From NCBI RefSeq assembly GCF_014874095.1, contig NZ_JADBEB010000001.1, forward strand, positions 2,914,001 to 2,978,000: a DNA stretch of 64,000 bases. The letters run 5' to 3'. Position numbers and translations under genes: made by a program. Below, in pieces: positions 7,765 through 15,841 of this stretch. This DNA is from Plantactinospora soyae (GTDB lineage: Bacteria > Actinomycetota > Actinomycetes > Mycobacteriales > Micromonosporaceae). The notes under the pieces are model-generated. The model was not told the DNA's origin. It saw only the letters and a list, made by a program, of their open reading frames with translations, and made no database searches. Positions within the stretch are counted from its first letter, which is position 1. The number at the start of each line of letters is the position of its first letter.

Positions 7765-9720
7765 ATGTTGCGCCGACAGGGGATCGCGTTCGTTCGGAAC
7801 CTCGCCCTACTCGGGCTGGGCCTCGTCGGCCTGGCGATGTCCGTGCTGCTGATTGTGGCGGCCACCCTGGTCGTGCCGTACCTGCCCGCGGCGCGGGTCG
7901 CCAAGCGGCTGGCGGATCTCGGTCGGCGGTTGACCGGGAGCTGGGGCGGACTGCCGGTGGAGGTCGAGCGGCGGCCCGGCCCGCCGGCACCCGAGCGCTG
8001 GGCCGACGGCTGGTACGTCCACGAGAACGAGCTGTACAAGTCGCCGAGGCTGCCCGCGTACCTCCTGGAACTGGCCTGGCGCTCGGAGGACCCGGCGCTG
8101 CTGCGCGAGTGGCTGTGGCTGCACCTCACCCCGTTCGTCGGGGGTCTCGCGGTGCTGGTGCCGCCGACGCTGGCCACGGCCGGGGTCGGGCTCGGCACGC
8201 TCGGGCTGGCCGGTGGCGCGGCTCCGGTCGTCGGGGCACCGTCGCCGGCCTGGGCGGTACCGGTCGGACTGGCGCTGGTCGCCCTGGGCTTCGCGCTCGC
8301 GCCGATGGCGCTCCGGCTGCACGCCCGGTGGAGCCGGCTGCTGCTCGGGCCGTCGGCGCAGTTCTGGTGGACCGGGTCGAGAGCGGCCCGCTGGCTGCGG
8401 AAGGGGTCCGACGACACCTGGCACGGCGGCGGGCTCAGCGGCCTGGGTTTCGCCGCCCTCGGTGGCACCCTGCTCAACCTCGTGACGTTGCTGGTCGCCT
8501 GGGGCGGGCTCTCGCCGCAGGTGTCGCACCTGACCCGACCCCTGGTCAGCCGGTACCGCAGGTACGCCGGGACGTGGGCCGGCGTGACCATCGCGGAGCC
8601 GTACCGGCCGCTGCCGGAACTGCCGGTTCCGGACGAGGACGGCCGGTACCGGATCGGCCGTACCCTCTACACCGATCGCGAGGCGGCGGTCCGGGTCCAG
8701 CGGTACCAGTGGTGGTTCGGCGATCCGGCGACCTGGCGGGACCAGCTCTGGGCGGCCACCAGTCCGCTGCTCGGGGTGCTCGGGCTGGTCCCGGCCGCGC
8801 TGGTCGGGCTGGGCCTGTACGGGCTGGTCGGGCAGCCGCTGTCCTGGGTGCCCTGGGCGGTGCCGCTCGGCGTGTTCAGCGGGGAGTGGATCACCCCCTG
8901 GTACCTCTGGTACGGCGTCACCCGCCTCTGGCCCGACCTCGGGTGGATTCCGGGTTGGGCGAGCCCGTTCGTCGGCCTGGCGATGGCCGGCCTCGGGATG
9001 CTGCTCGCCCCGGCGATGCTCCGGCTCCGGCTCCGGTACGACCGGCTGCTGCTCGCCCCGACCCGGTCGGCCTCGCTCGCGCACCGGGTGGACCAGCTCA
9101 CCGAGACCCGGGCCGACGCGATCGACAGCCAGGCGGCCGAACTGCGCCGGATCGAGCGGGACCTGCACGACGGGGCGCAGGCCCGGCTGATCGCGGTCGG
9201 GCTCAGCCTGGCCGGCGTCGAGCGGCTGATCGAGGAGGATCCGGCCGCCGCGCGGGCGCTGGTCGCCCAGGCCCGGCAGGCGTCGGCCACCGCCCTGACC
9301 GAACTGCGTGACCTGGTACGCGGCATCCATCCGCCGGTACTCGCCGAACGGGGACTGCCGGACGCACTCCGGGCGGTGGCACTGGACAACCCGGTGCCGG
9401 TACGGGTGACGGGTCAGTTGCCCGGCCGGCTCGAGCCGCCGGTGGAGTCGGCGGCGTACTTCTGCGCGCTGGAGGCACTGGCCAACGCGACCCGGCACGC
9501 CGGCGCGAGCACGGTGGAGATAGACATCACGTACACCGGCACGGCGCTGCGGATCACCGTCGCCGACGACGGCCGGGGCGGTGCCGATCCGGCCCGGGGC
9601 AGCGGGCTGCGGGGCGTCCAGCGCCGGCTCGGCACCTTCGACGGCGTACTCAGGCTGGACAGCCCGGTCGGTGGCCCGACGCTGGTGACCGTGGAGATCC
9701 CGTGCCCGATGCCGGGCTGA
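7765..9720 (+). CDS. membrane sensor histidine kinase, NarL/HisKA_3 type
   Basis: A 651-aa membrane kinase. The N-terminal 430 residues hold two similar blocks, each a run of hydrophobic helices followed by an arginine-rich stretch ending in LLLGPSA or LLLAPTR. This suggests an internal duplication of a sensor module. The dimerisation helix carries the phospho-acceptor in ERDLHDGAQARL (His near 470), followed by a HATPase domain with EALANATRHAG (N box), DDGRGGAD and GSGLRGVQRR (G boxes). Such kinases phosphorylate LuxR-type response regulators, but none is next to it, so it is an orphan here. The divergent ABC exporter is the obvious candidate target. Confidence 0.88.
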   Translation: MLRRQGIAFVRNLALLGLGLVGLAMSVLLIVAATLVVPYLPAARVAKRLADLGRRLTGSWGGLPVEVERRPGPPAPERWADGWYVHENELYKSPRLPAYLLELAWRSEDPALLREWLWLHLTPFVGGLAVLVPPTLATAGVGLGTLGLAGGAAPVVGAPSPAWAVPVGLALVALGFALAPMALRLHARWSRLLLGPSAQFWWTGSRAARWLRKGSDDTWHGGGLSGLGFAALGGTLLNLVTLLVAWGGLSPQVSHLTRPLVSRYRRYAGTWAGVTIAEPYRPLPELPVPDEDGRYRIGRTLYTDREAAVRVQRYQWWFGDPATWRDQLWAATSPLLGVLGLVPAALVGLGLYGLVGQPLSWVPWAVPLGVFSGEWITPWYLWYGVTRLWPDLGWIPGWASPFVGLAMAGLGMLLAPAMLRLRLRYDRLLLAPTRSASLAHRVDQLTETRADAIDSQAAELRRIERDLHDGAQARLIAVGLSLAGVERLIEEDPAAARALVAQARQASATALTELRDLVRGIHPPVLAERGLPDALRAVALDNPVPVRVTGQLPGRLEPPVESAAYFCALEALANATRHAGASTVEIDITYTGTALRITVADDGRGGADPARGSGLRGVQRRLGTFDGVLRLDSPVGGPTLVTVEIPCPMPG

Positions 9721-9736
9721 TCCGCCAGTCCGGGGC

Positions 9737-10192
9737 TCAGGCGGAGGCGGTGCCGGTGGGCCGGGCGCGCAGTTCGGCCACGTAGTCGTCCGGGGCACCG
9801 GCCTTCTCCGCCGCGTTGGCGATCTCCGACAGGTACCAGGCGGTCGGCAGGCCGCCCTCGTAGCCGGCGAAGACGTACACCCAGGCGGTCACCTCGCCGT
9901 CCAGAGTGACCACCCGGACGTGCAGCTTCCGGTAGGTGCCCGAGACGACGCCCTCGACCTCGTCGAGTTGGGCGGCGTCCCAGGAGTGCACGTCGTAGAG
10001 TGCGACGAAGACACGATCACCAGGAGATTCGACGACGGTGGTGACCGCGCCCTCCCAGCCGATCACCCCCTCGCCGGCGAAGGTCAGCCGCCAGCCTTCC
10101 AGCCAGCCGGTGCCGACCATCGGCGAATGCGGGCAGTAGGCACGCATTCGGGCGGGATCGAGGTTTGAGCCGTACGCGGCGTAATGACGCAC
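9737..10192 (-). CDS. gamma-glutamylcyclotransferase-like protein
   Basis: 151 aa with the AIG2/GGCT fold signature: YGSNL at residues 7-11 (glycine-rich substrate loop), the catalytic acid in LDEVEGV near residue 80 and YVFAGYEGG later. Members cyclise gamma-glutamyl groups to 5-oxoproline or are housekeeping proteins of unknown substrate. GTG 10192 is preceded by TATCGT (10200-10205) at seven bases and no SD, so it is probably leaderless. It is divergent from the flavoprotein gene at 10299. Confidence 0.8.
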   Translation of the reverse strand: MRHYAAYGSNLDPARMRAYCPHSPMVGTGWLEGWRLTFAGEGVIGWEGAVTTVVESPGDRVFVALYDVHSWDAAQLDEVEGVVSGTYRKLHVRVVTLDGEVTAWVYVFAGYEGGLPTAWYLSEIANAAEKAGAPDDYVAELRARPTGTASA

Positions 10193-10298
10193 GGCGATGA
10201 CGATAGCCCGGCGGAGGGGTGGTGGAGAATACGACCGTGCGTGTCGTACGGGTTCTGGGCAAGATTGTCACTGTGAGCACTGACGGAGGACGAGAGTT

Positions 10299-11702
10299 GT
10301 GAGCCGGATTGTGATCATCGGCGGGGGGCCGGCCGGCTACGAGGCGGCCCTGGTCGCCGCCCAGTTGGACGCCGACGTCACGGTCGTCGAGACCGATGGC
10401 GCCGGGGGCGCCTGCGTGCTGCACGACTGCGTCCCCTCGAAGACCTTCATCGCGAGTTCCGAGGTCGTCACCGGATACCGCGACACCGATGAGTTCGGGG
10501 TCCACTCCGACGGCCTGGCGGCGATCACCGTCGACGCGGCGACGGTGTACGGGCGGGTCAAGCGCCTCGCGTTGGCCCAGTCGGCCGACATCCAGGCCAA
10601 ACTGATCAAGGCTGGCGTGACGTTCGTCGCCGGCCGGGCCAAGCTGGGCGTGGACACGCTCGGTCACACCCACCAGGTGCTGGTGACGCCGTCGGACGGT
10701 GACTCCACGTACTCGATGGATGCCTCGACGGTACTGATCGCAACCGGCGCCACCCCCCGGGTGCTGCCCACCGCCGTACCGGACGGCGAACGGATCCTGG
10801 ACTGGCGCCAGGTGTACGACCTGCCGGAGCTGCCCGAGAGCCTGATCGTCATCGGCTCCGGCGTCACCGGCGCCGAGTTCGCCAGCGCCTACCTGGCGAT
10901 GGGCGTGAAGGTGACCCTGGTCTCCAGCCGGGACCGGGTCATGCCGCACGAGGACCCCGACGCCGCGACGGCGATCGAGCAGGTGTTCCGGTCCCGGGGC
11001 ATGACCATCCTGAACAACAGCCGGGCGAACGAGGTCCGCCGGACCGGCGACGGGGTCGAGGTGGAACTCTCCGACGGCCGGCTGGTGCACGGCTCGCACG
11101 CGCTGATGGCGGTCGGCTCGGTGCCGAACACCGCCGACCTCGGCCTGACCGAGTACGGCGTCGCGGTCGCTCCCGGCGGCTACGTCAGCACGGACCGGGT
11201 CTCCCGGACCAACGTGCCCGGGATCTACGCGGCCGGCGACTGCACCGGCGTACTGCCGCTGGCCAGTGTGGCCGCCATGCAGGGCCGGATCGCCATGTGG
11301 CACGCCCTGGGCGAGGCGGTGTCGCCGCTGCGGCTGCGTACGGTCGCCGCCAACGTCTTCACCGACCCGGAACTGGCCACCGTCGGGGTGTCGCAGAACG
11401 AGGTGGACTCCGGCAAGGTGCCGGCCCGCCAGGTGATGCTGCCGCTGGCCGGCAACGCCCGGGCCAAGATGGCCGACCTGCGGGACGGCTTCATCAAGCT
11501 CTTCTGCCGGCCCGCCTCCGGCCAGGTCGTCGGCGGTGTGGTGGTGGCGCCGAAGGCCAGCGAGCTGATCCTGCCGATCACGATCGCGGTGGAGAACAAC
11601 CTCACGGTCGACCAGTTGGCGCTGACCTTCACCATCTATCCGTCGCTCTCCGGTTCGATCACCGAGGCGGCCCGGCAGCTGATGTTGCACGAGCTGGAGT
11701 AG
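10299..11702 (+). CDS. lpdA: NAD(P)H-quinone dehydrogenase, LpdA-type flavoprotein disulfide reductase homologue
   Basis: 467 aa. It has an FAD-binding IIGGGPAGYEAA at the N-terminus, a second Rossmann motif IGSGVTGAEFASAY, AAGDCTG near 320 and a C-terminal dimerisation domain. The CX4C pair C39/C44 (CVLHDC) is present. The segment that in lipoamide dehydrogenases carries the catalytic His-Glu pair (HPTLSE) reads YPSLSGS instead. That is the pattern of mycobacterial LpdA (Rv3303c), which reduces quinones rather than lipoamide. GTG 10299 is chosen for GGAGGA at 10285-10290, eight bases upstream. Confidence 0.85.
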   Translation: MSRIVIIGGGPAGYEAALVAAQLDADVTVVETDGAGGACVLHDCVPSKTFIASSEVVTGYRDTDEFGVHSDGLAAITVDAATVYGRVKRLALAQSADIQAKLIKAGVTFVAGRAKLGVDTLGHTHQVLVTPSDGDSTYSMDASTVLIATGATPRVLPTAVPDGERILDWRQVYDLPELPESLIVIGSGVTGAEFASAYLAMGVKVTLVSSRDRVMPHEDPDAATAIEQVFRSRGMTILNNSRANEVRRTGDGVEVELSDGRLVHGSHALMAVGSVPNTADLGLTEYGVAVAPGGYVSTDRVSRTNVPGIYAAGDCTGVLPLASVAAMQGRIAMWHALGEAVSPLRLRTVAANVFTDPELATVGVSQNEVDSGKVPARQVMLPLAGNARAKMADLRDGFIKLFCRPASGQVVGGVVVAPKASELILPITIAVENNLTVDQLALTFTIYPSLSGSITEAARQLMLHELE

Positions 11703-11724
11703 CGCTGCCCCGGCCGCCGGGGGA

Positions 11725-11744
11725 CGACGCTCCGGGGAGCGTCG
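11725..11744 (+). terminator. hairpin terminator after lpdA
   Basis: 8-bp stem CGACGCTC / GAGCGTCG with a four-base loop (CGGG), 22 bases after the lpdA stop. Confidence 0.55.
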
Positions 11745-11888
11745 GCGTACCGTTGTCGGCGCGCGAGCCGTACCCCCAGGTCCCCCGTTCCTGGTGGTGA
11801 AGCGGTTCGCCACCAGGGCCGCCGGCGGGTCCCGCGCCGGCGGCCCGCCTCACGGATGCTTACCAGGGGCGCCGTTGGCGCAACCGGG

Positions 11889-12064
11889 TCAGTCGATCGG
11901 AATCCGGTACAGCAGGTCGTACCGGTCGCCGGGGAAGTCGATGTCCGCCGACCTTCGCGCTCGGGCTGGTGCTGCCGCGCTGGCGGGAGCAGACGCTCCG
12001 GCTGGTGGCCCTGGGCCGGGACATCGACCGACATCGTCCAGATTCGCCGTCGCCGGGCCGCTGA
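11889..12064. pseudogene. possible scar: 3' tails of two deleted divergent genes
   Basis: Two short stretches with strong coding bias meet head to head near 11948. On the minus strand the last ~19 codons of a protein (ending GDRYDLLYRIPID, stop at 11889-11891) show almost pure G/C third positions. On the plus strand, codons from about 11949 to the TGA at 12062-12064 (TFALGLVLPRWREQ, then TLRLVALGRDIDRH) do the same. Neither has a start or a plausible upstream continuation. The simplest reading is that a divergent gene pair lost both 5' halves and the shared promoter in one deletion, leaving only the tails. I do not recognise either family. Confidence 0.35.
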
Positions 12065-12134
12065 CCTGGGGGCGGGACCCAGATTTCGCGATCATGCGGT
12101 GTCGTCGTGTTACGCGGGCGCAACGAGATCGGCG

Positions 12135-12140
12135 TAACGT
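12135..12140 (+). promoter_or_regulatory. leaderless -10 box (TAACGT) of the ATP-grasp operon
   Basis: TAACGT is followed by six bases and then the ATG at 12147. No SD precedes the ATG, so transcription and translation probably start at the same base. Confidence 0.55.
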
Positions 12141-12146
12141 CAGGCC

Positions 12147-13799
12147 ATGGCGGACTTGTTCGAGGACTACCGCCTCGGCCCTGGCTGGGACGAGATGTTC
12201 GGCGCGCCGGGCATGCCCCGGGAGACGTACGAAGCCCTGCACGCCACCCTGCAACCGTTGTCCAGTGTCGAACTCCGGGTTCGGGCGGAGGTACTGGCCC
12301 GGGCGTTCCTCGACCAGGGGATCACCTTCGCACTCAAGGGTGTCGAGGGGCCGTTCCCGCTCGACATCGTGCCCCGGATCATCGCCGCCGGCGAGTGGCG
12401 GGTGGTCGAGGCCGGAGTCGCCCAGCGGGTGAAGGCGCTGGAGGCCTTCCTCGCCGACATCTACGGCGCCGGCCAGGTCCTCGCCGACGGCGTGGTACCC
12501 CGCCGGGTCGTGGTCACCAGCGCGCACTTCCACCGCGAAGCCGCCGGCATCAGCCCACACAACGGGGTACGGATCCACGTCGCCGGAGTCGACCTGGTCC
12601 GTGACGAGGAGGGCGCCTTCCGGGTGCTGGAGGACAACGTCCGGGTCCCCTCCGGGGTTAGTTACGTGATGGAGAACCGCCGGGCGATGGCCCACGTACT
12701 GCCCGAGGTCTTCGCCGCGACCCGGATCCAGCCCGTGGAGTCGTACCCGGGGGAGTTGTTGCGGGCCCTGCGCGCGGCGGCGCCGGTCGGGATCACCGAT
12801 CCGACGGTGGTGGTCCTGACCCCCGGCGTGCACAACTCGGCCTACTTCGAGCACGCCCTACTGGCCCGCGAGATGGGCGTCGAGCTGGTCGAGGGCCGGG
12901 ACCTGGTCTGTGTGGGCAACGAGGTCGCCATGCGGACCACCGGCGGCGAGCAGCGGGTCGACGTCATCTACCGGCGGATCGACGACGAGTTCCTCGATCC
13001 GGTGCATTTCCGGGCCGACTCGGTGATCGGGGTCGCCGGGCTGTTGAACGCGGCCCGGGCCGGTCGGGTGACCATCGCCAACGCCGTCGGCAACGGCGTC
13101 GCGGACGACAAGCTCCTCTACTCGTACGTCCCGGACCTGATCCGTTACTACCTGGGCGAGGAGCCGACGCTGTCCAACGTCGAGACGTACCGGCTGGAGG
13201 ACCCGGACGTGCTCGACCACGTCCTCGACCAGTTGGACCGGCTGGTGTGCAAGCCGGTCGACGGGTCCGGCGGGGCGGGCATCGTGATCGGCTCCCAGGC
13301 ATCCGACTCCGAACTGGCCGAGCTGCGGACCCGGATCACCGCCGACCCGCGCGGCTGGATCGCCCAGCGCGAGGTGGCGCTCTCGATGGTGCCGACGCTG
13401 ATCGGCAACCGGCTGCGGGCCCGGCACGTCGACCTGCGCCCGTTCGCGGTCAACGACGGCCAGCGGGTCAGCGTGCTGCCGGGCGGGCTGACCCGGGTCG
13501 CGCTGCCCGAGGGCGCGTTGGTGGTCAACTCCAGCCAGGGCGGCGGGTCCAAGGACACCTGGATCCTCGCCGAGCCGCCGTCCGAACTCAGCCCGGTGGA
13601 CCTGAGCACCGGCATCGACCCGGCCGAGCCCGTCGATCCCGCCGAGCTTTCCGAGCCTGACGCTCCGGTGCTGCCCCGGGTACCCACGCCGCGCAGCCCC
13701 GATCCGGGACCGGGTGGCGGGCAGGTCGCCGAACAGCAGCAACAGCAGCAACAGTCCACTCGGGACGCCGGTGCCGACCAGGGGTGGTCGAGATGCTGA
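12147..13799 (+). CDS. circularly permuted type 2 ATP-grasp protein
   Basis: 550 aa, homologous to Rv2411c-type proteins. Visible core motifs are GVEGPFPLDIVPRII, HNGVRIHVAGVDLVRDEEG, VLEDNVRVPSGVSYVMENR, RADSVIGVAGLLNAAR, GNGVADDKLLYSYVPDLIRYYL and VCKPVDGSGGAGIVIG. These provide nucleotide and metal contacts of the permuted ATP-grasp fold. The family is predicted to form amide bonds in a peptide-modifying system with the next two genes. The last 60 residues are disordered and end in seven consecutive Gln (CAG/CAA run near 13734-13754). The stop overlaps the next start (ATGCTGA), so the two are translationally coupled. Confidence 0.9.
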   Translation: MADLFEDYRLGPGWDEMFGAPGMPRETYEALHATLQPLSSVELRVRAEVLARAFLDQGITFALKGVEGPFPLDIVPRIIAAGEWRVVEAGVAQRVKALEAFLADIYGAGQVLADGVVPRRVVVTSAHFHREAAGISPHNGVRIHVAGVDLVRDEEGAFRVLEDNVRVPSGVSYVMENRRAMAHVLPEVFAATRIQPVESYPGELLRALRAAAPVGITDPTVVVLTPGVHNSAYFEHALLAREMGVELVEGRDLVCVGNEVAMRTTGGEQRVDVIYRRIDDEFLDPVHFRADSVIGVAGLLNAARAGRVTIANAVGNGVADDKLLYSYVPDLIRYYLGEEPTLSNVETYRLEDPDVLDHVLDQLDRLVCKPVDGSGGAGIVIGSQASDSELAELRTRITADPRGWIAQREVALSMVPTLIGNRLRARHVDLRPFAVNDGQRVSVLPGGLTRVALPEGALVVNSSQGGGSKDTWILAEPPSELSPVDLSTGIDPAEPVDPAELSEPDAPVLPRVPTPRSPDPGPGGGQVAEQQQQQQQSTRDAGADQGWSRC

Positions 13800-14746
13800 G
13801 CCGGATCGCGGAATCGCTCTACTGGATCGGCCGGTACGTCGAACGGGCCGAGGACACCGCGCGGATCCTCGACGTACACCTGCACCGGATGCTCGCCGAC
13901 CCGTGGGTCGACGAGGCGACGGCCTGCCGGTCGCTGCTCGGCGTGATGGGAGTCGGAGAACTGGAACAGCCGGTCACCGCCGCCCGGGTCGTCGGGCTGC
14001 TCGGCCTCGACGAGGAGAACCCGAGTTCCGTGGTCGGCGCCCTGGCCGCCGCCCGGGAGAACGCCCGGGGCGCCCGGGAAACCATCTCGGCCGACATGTG
14101 GGAGTGCCTCAACTCGACCTGGCACGGCCTGCCGGGCGCCCGGCGCCGCGCCGAGGAGCAGGGCGTACACGCCTTCTTCCGCTGGGTCCGGGAACGCTGC
14201 GCGGTGATGGCCGGCCTCACCGACGCCACCATGAGCCGGGACGAGGGCTGGCTGTTCCTGGTGCTGGGCCGCAACGTGGAACGGGTCGACATGACCGCCC
14301 GACTGCTCTCCACCCACGTACGCGCCGGCGGCAGCATTCCGTCCTGGCTGACGCTGCTGCGCTCCTGCGGCGCCTGGGAGACGTTCCTGCGGACGTACCG
14401 GGGATCGCTCGACGACCGGCACTCGGCGGAGTTCCTGCTGCTCGACCGGCTCTTCCCCCGCTCGGTCTTCGCCGCGCTCTCCCGGGCCGAGGGCTGCCTC
14501 GCCGAACTGGAGCCGTACGGCGGCCCGGGTCAGCCCGGCCGGACCGGAGTGGCCACCGACGCGCAGCGGATCATCGGTCGGGCCCGGACCGGCCTGGAGT
14601 TCCGGGCCGCCGACGAGCTGATCGGTGACCTCGGCACGGTCCTCGCCGGCCTGGAACGGACCTGTTCCCAGGTGAACGACGCGGTCTCCCGCCGCTACTT
14701 CCGGCAGACCTCCGCCGTCGCCTGGGTGCCGGAGGCGGTCGCGTGA
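13793..14746 (+). CDS. alpha-E domain protein (DUF403)
   Basis: 317 aa, almost entirely helical. It opens with the family hallmark MLSRIAESLYWIGRYVERAEDTAR and also has ARENARGARETIS, LGRNVERVDMTARLL and RTGLEFR. Alpha-E proteins accompany circularly permuted ATP-grasp enzymes and a transglutaminase-like protein in one operon in many bacteria (Rv2411c-Rv2409c in M. tuberculosis), probably as an accessory subunit. ATG 13793 lies inside the previous stop region and is served by GGGGTGG at 13781-13787. Confidence 0.9.
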   Translation: MLSRIAESLYWIGRYVERAEDTARILDVHLHRMLADPWVDEATACRSLLGVMGVGELEQPVTAARVVGLLGLDEENPSSVVGALAAARENARGARETISADMWECLNSTWHGLPGARRRAEEQGVHAFFRWVRERCAVMAGLTDATMSRDEGWLFLVLGRNVERVDMTARLLSTHVRAGGSIPSWLTLLRSCGAWETFLRTYRGSLDDRHSAEFLLLDRLFPRSVFAALSRAEGCLAELEPYGGPGQPGRTGVATDAQRIIGRARTGLEFRAADELIGDLGTVLAGLERTCSQVNDAVSRRYFRQTSAVAWVPEAVA

Positions 14747-14768
14747 CCCGGTGTTGGAGGAGGTTCCG

Positions 14769-15632
14769 GTGACGGTGGGCAGTTGGCGGCTGAAGATCAG
14801 ACACCAGACCGGTTTCACCTACGCCGGGGCGGTCGCCGGGTCGTACAACGAGGCCCGGATGTCGCCGCGCAACGATGCCCGCCAGGCGGTGCTGGACGCG
14901 CGGGTGGAGGTGTGGCCGTCGGCCCGGACCTACCGGTACGAGGACTACTGGGGGACCGTGGTGACCGCCTTCGACCTGCACGAGGCACACGAGTCGCTGC
15001 GGGTCACCGCCTCCTCCACTGTGGAGACGCTGGGCCCCGGTGACCAGTCGGCCGCGACCGACGGCGCCGGCTGGGCGGACCTGCGCGGACTCCAGACCCG
15101 GGACCGCTGGTACGAACTGCTGCTGCCCACCCCGCGTACCGCGCTCGACGAGGAGCTGACCGACCTGGCCGAGTCCGTCCGGGCCGCCCGGCCGACCCCG
15201 CACGCGGCCGCGATGGCGCTCTGCGAGCAGGTACGCGACGAGGTGGCGTACACCTCGGGCGCGACCGGGGTGCAGACCGACGCCGTACAGGCCTGGCGGC
15301 AGCGCAAGGGTGTCTGCCAGGACATCAGCCACCTGGTGGTCGGGCTGCTGCGCAGCATCGGCATCCCCGCCCGGTACGTCTCCGGATACCTGCACCCGGT
15401 ACCGGACGCGGGGATCGGGGAGAGCATCGTCGGGCAGAGTCACGCCTGGGTCGAATGGTGGGTCGGCCGGTGGGCGGCCTTCGACCCGACCAACGGGGTA
15501 CCGGTCGGCGAGCGGCACGTCGTGGTCGGCCGTGGCCGGGAGTACGGCGACGTACCGCCGTTGAAGGGCGTCTACGCCGGGCCGGCCAACACCGGGCAGG
15601 GCGTCGAGGTGACCATCACCCGGCTGCGCTGA
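14769..15632 (+). CDS. transglutaminase-like cysteine protease family protein
   Basis: 287 aa: an N-terminal beta domain typical of bacterial transglutaminase-like proteins (LKIRHQTGFTYAG, then SYNEARMSPR) and a papain-like core. The catalytic triad is visible as Cys in RKGVCQDISHL (about 183), His in QSHAWVEWW (about 224) and Asp in FDPTNG (about 239). GTG 14769 has an excellent SD (GGAGGAGG, 14756-14763). It is the third gene of the ATP-grasp/alpha-E operon, where it is thought to cleave or transfer amide bonds. Confidence 0.9.
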   Translation: MTVGSWRLKIRHQTGFTYAGAVAGSYNEARMSPRNDARQAVLDARVEVWPSARTYRYEDYWGTVVTAFDLHEAHESLRVTASSTVETLGPGDQSAATDGAGWADLRGLQTRDRWYELLLPTPRTALDEELTDLAESVRAARPTPHAAAMALCEQVRDEVAYTSGATGVQTDAVQAWRQRKGVCQDISHLVVGLLRSIGIPARYVSGYLHPVPDAGIGESIVGQSHAWVEWWVGRWAAFDPTNGVPVGERHVVVGRGREYGDVPPLKGVYAGPANTGQGVEVTITRLR

Positions 15633-15670
15633 CCGGCGGATATTCGCTGGGCGGGACGCGGGTGGTGGCG

Positions 15671-15676
15671 TACCGT
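15671..15676 (+). promoter_or_regulatory. -10 box (TACCGT) of the ThrRS-paralogue leader transcript
   Basis: TACCGT is seven bases before the ATG of the leader peptide at 15684, so the RNA should begin with that ATG. No clear -35 hexamer is visible. Confidence 0.5.
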
Positions 15677-15683
15677 GGCCGCC

Positions 15684-15737
15684 ATGCGCAGTGCGAACGA
15701 GACGACCACGCCGGGCGACCCCGGCGTGCCGCACTGA
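15684..15737 (+). CDS. leader peptide with three consecutive Thr codons
   Basis: A 17-codon ORF reading MRSANETTTPGDPGVPH, with ACG-ACC-ACG (Thr7-9) at 15702-15710, upstream of a threonyl-tRNA synthetase paralogue. It appears leaderless. A run of the cognate amino acid placed just before a hairpin is the layout of ribosome-mediated attenuation leaders. The peptide itself is probably without function; ribosome progress over the Thr codons would be the sensor. Too short to be confident from sequence alone. Confidence 0.6.
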   Translation: MRSANETTTPGDPGVPH

Positions 15738-15824
15738 CGCGAACTCTTCGTCGACAGGCCCCGGGGCGATCCGCTCCGGGGCTTCGTCGTACTCCGGGAC
15801 CGGGATCGTCCCAGCCAGATCCCG
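15708..15824 (+). promoter_or_regulatory. predicted threonine attenuator (competing hairpins)
   Basis: Hairpin 1 has perfect 7-bp arms ACGCCGG (15708-15714) and CCGGCGT (15721-15727), beginning at the third Thr codon. Hairpin 2, terminator-like, has a 10-bp stem (15758-15767 with 15773-15782, one G-U pair, five-base loop). A competing pairing, CCCCGG (15719-15724) with CCGGGG (15761-15766), would use the 3' side of hairpin 1 to break hairpin 2. A third stem (15801-15807 with 15818-15824) stands just before the SD of the synthetase. A ribosome waiting at the Thr codons would block hairpin 1 and favour the antiterminator. Confidence 0.55.
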
Positions 15825-15841
15825 ATCTCCAGGAGAAGACC

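Noticed and set aside
11794-12432. 212-codon plus-strand ORF before the ATP-grasp gene
   Set aside because: It overlaps the ATP-grasp start in another frame, has wrong codon-position bias there, and starts without a signal.
13734-13754. polyglutamine tract as a functional signal
   Set aside because: A CAG/CAA run in a disordered tail is most simply slippage; there is no evidence of a role.
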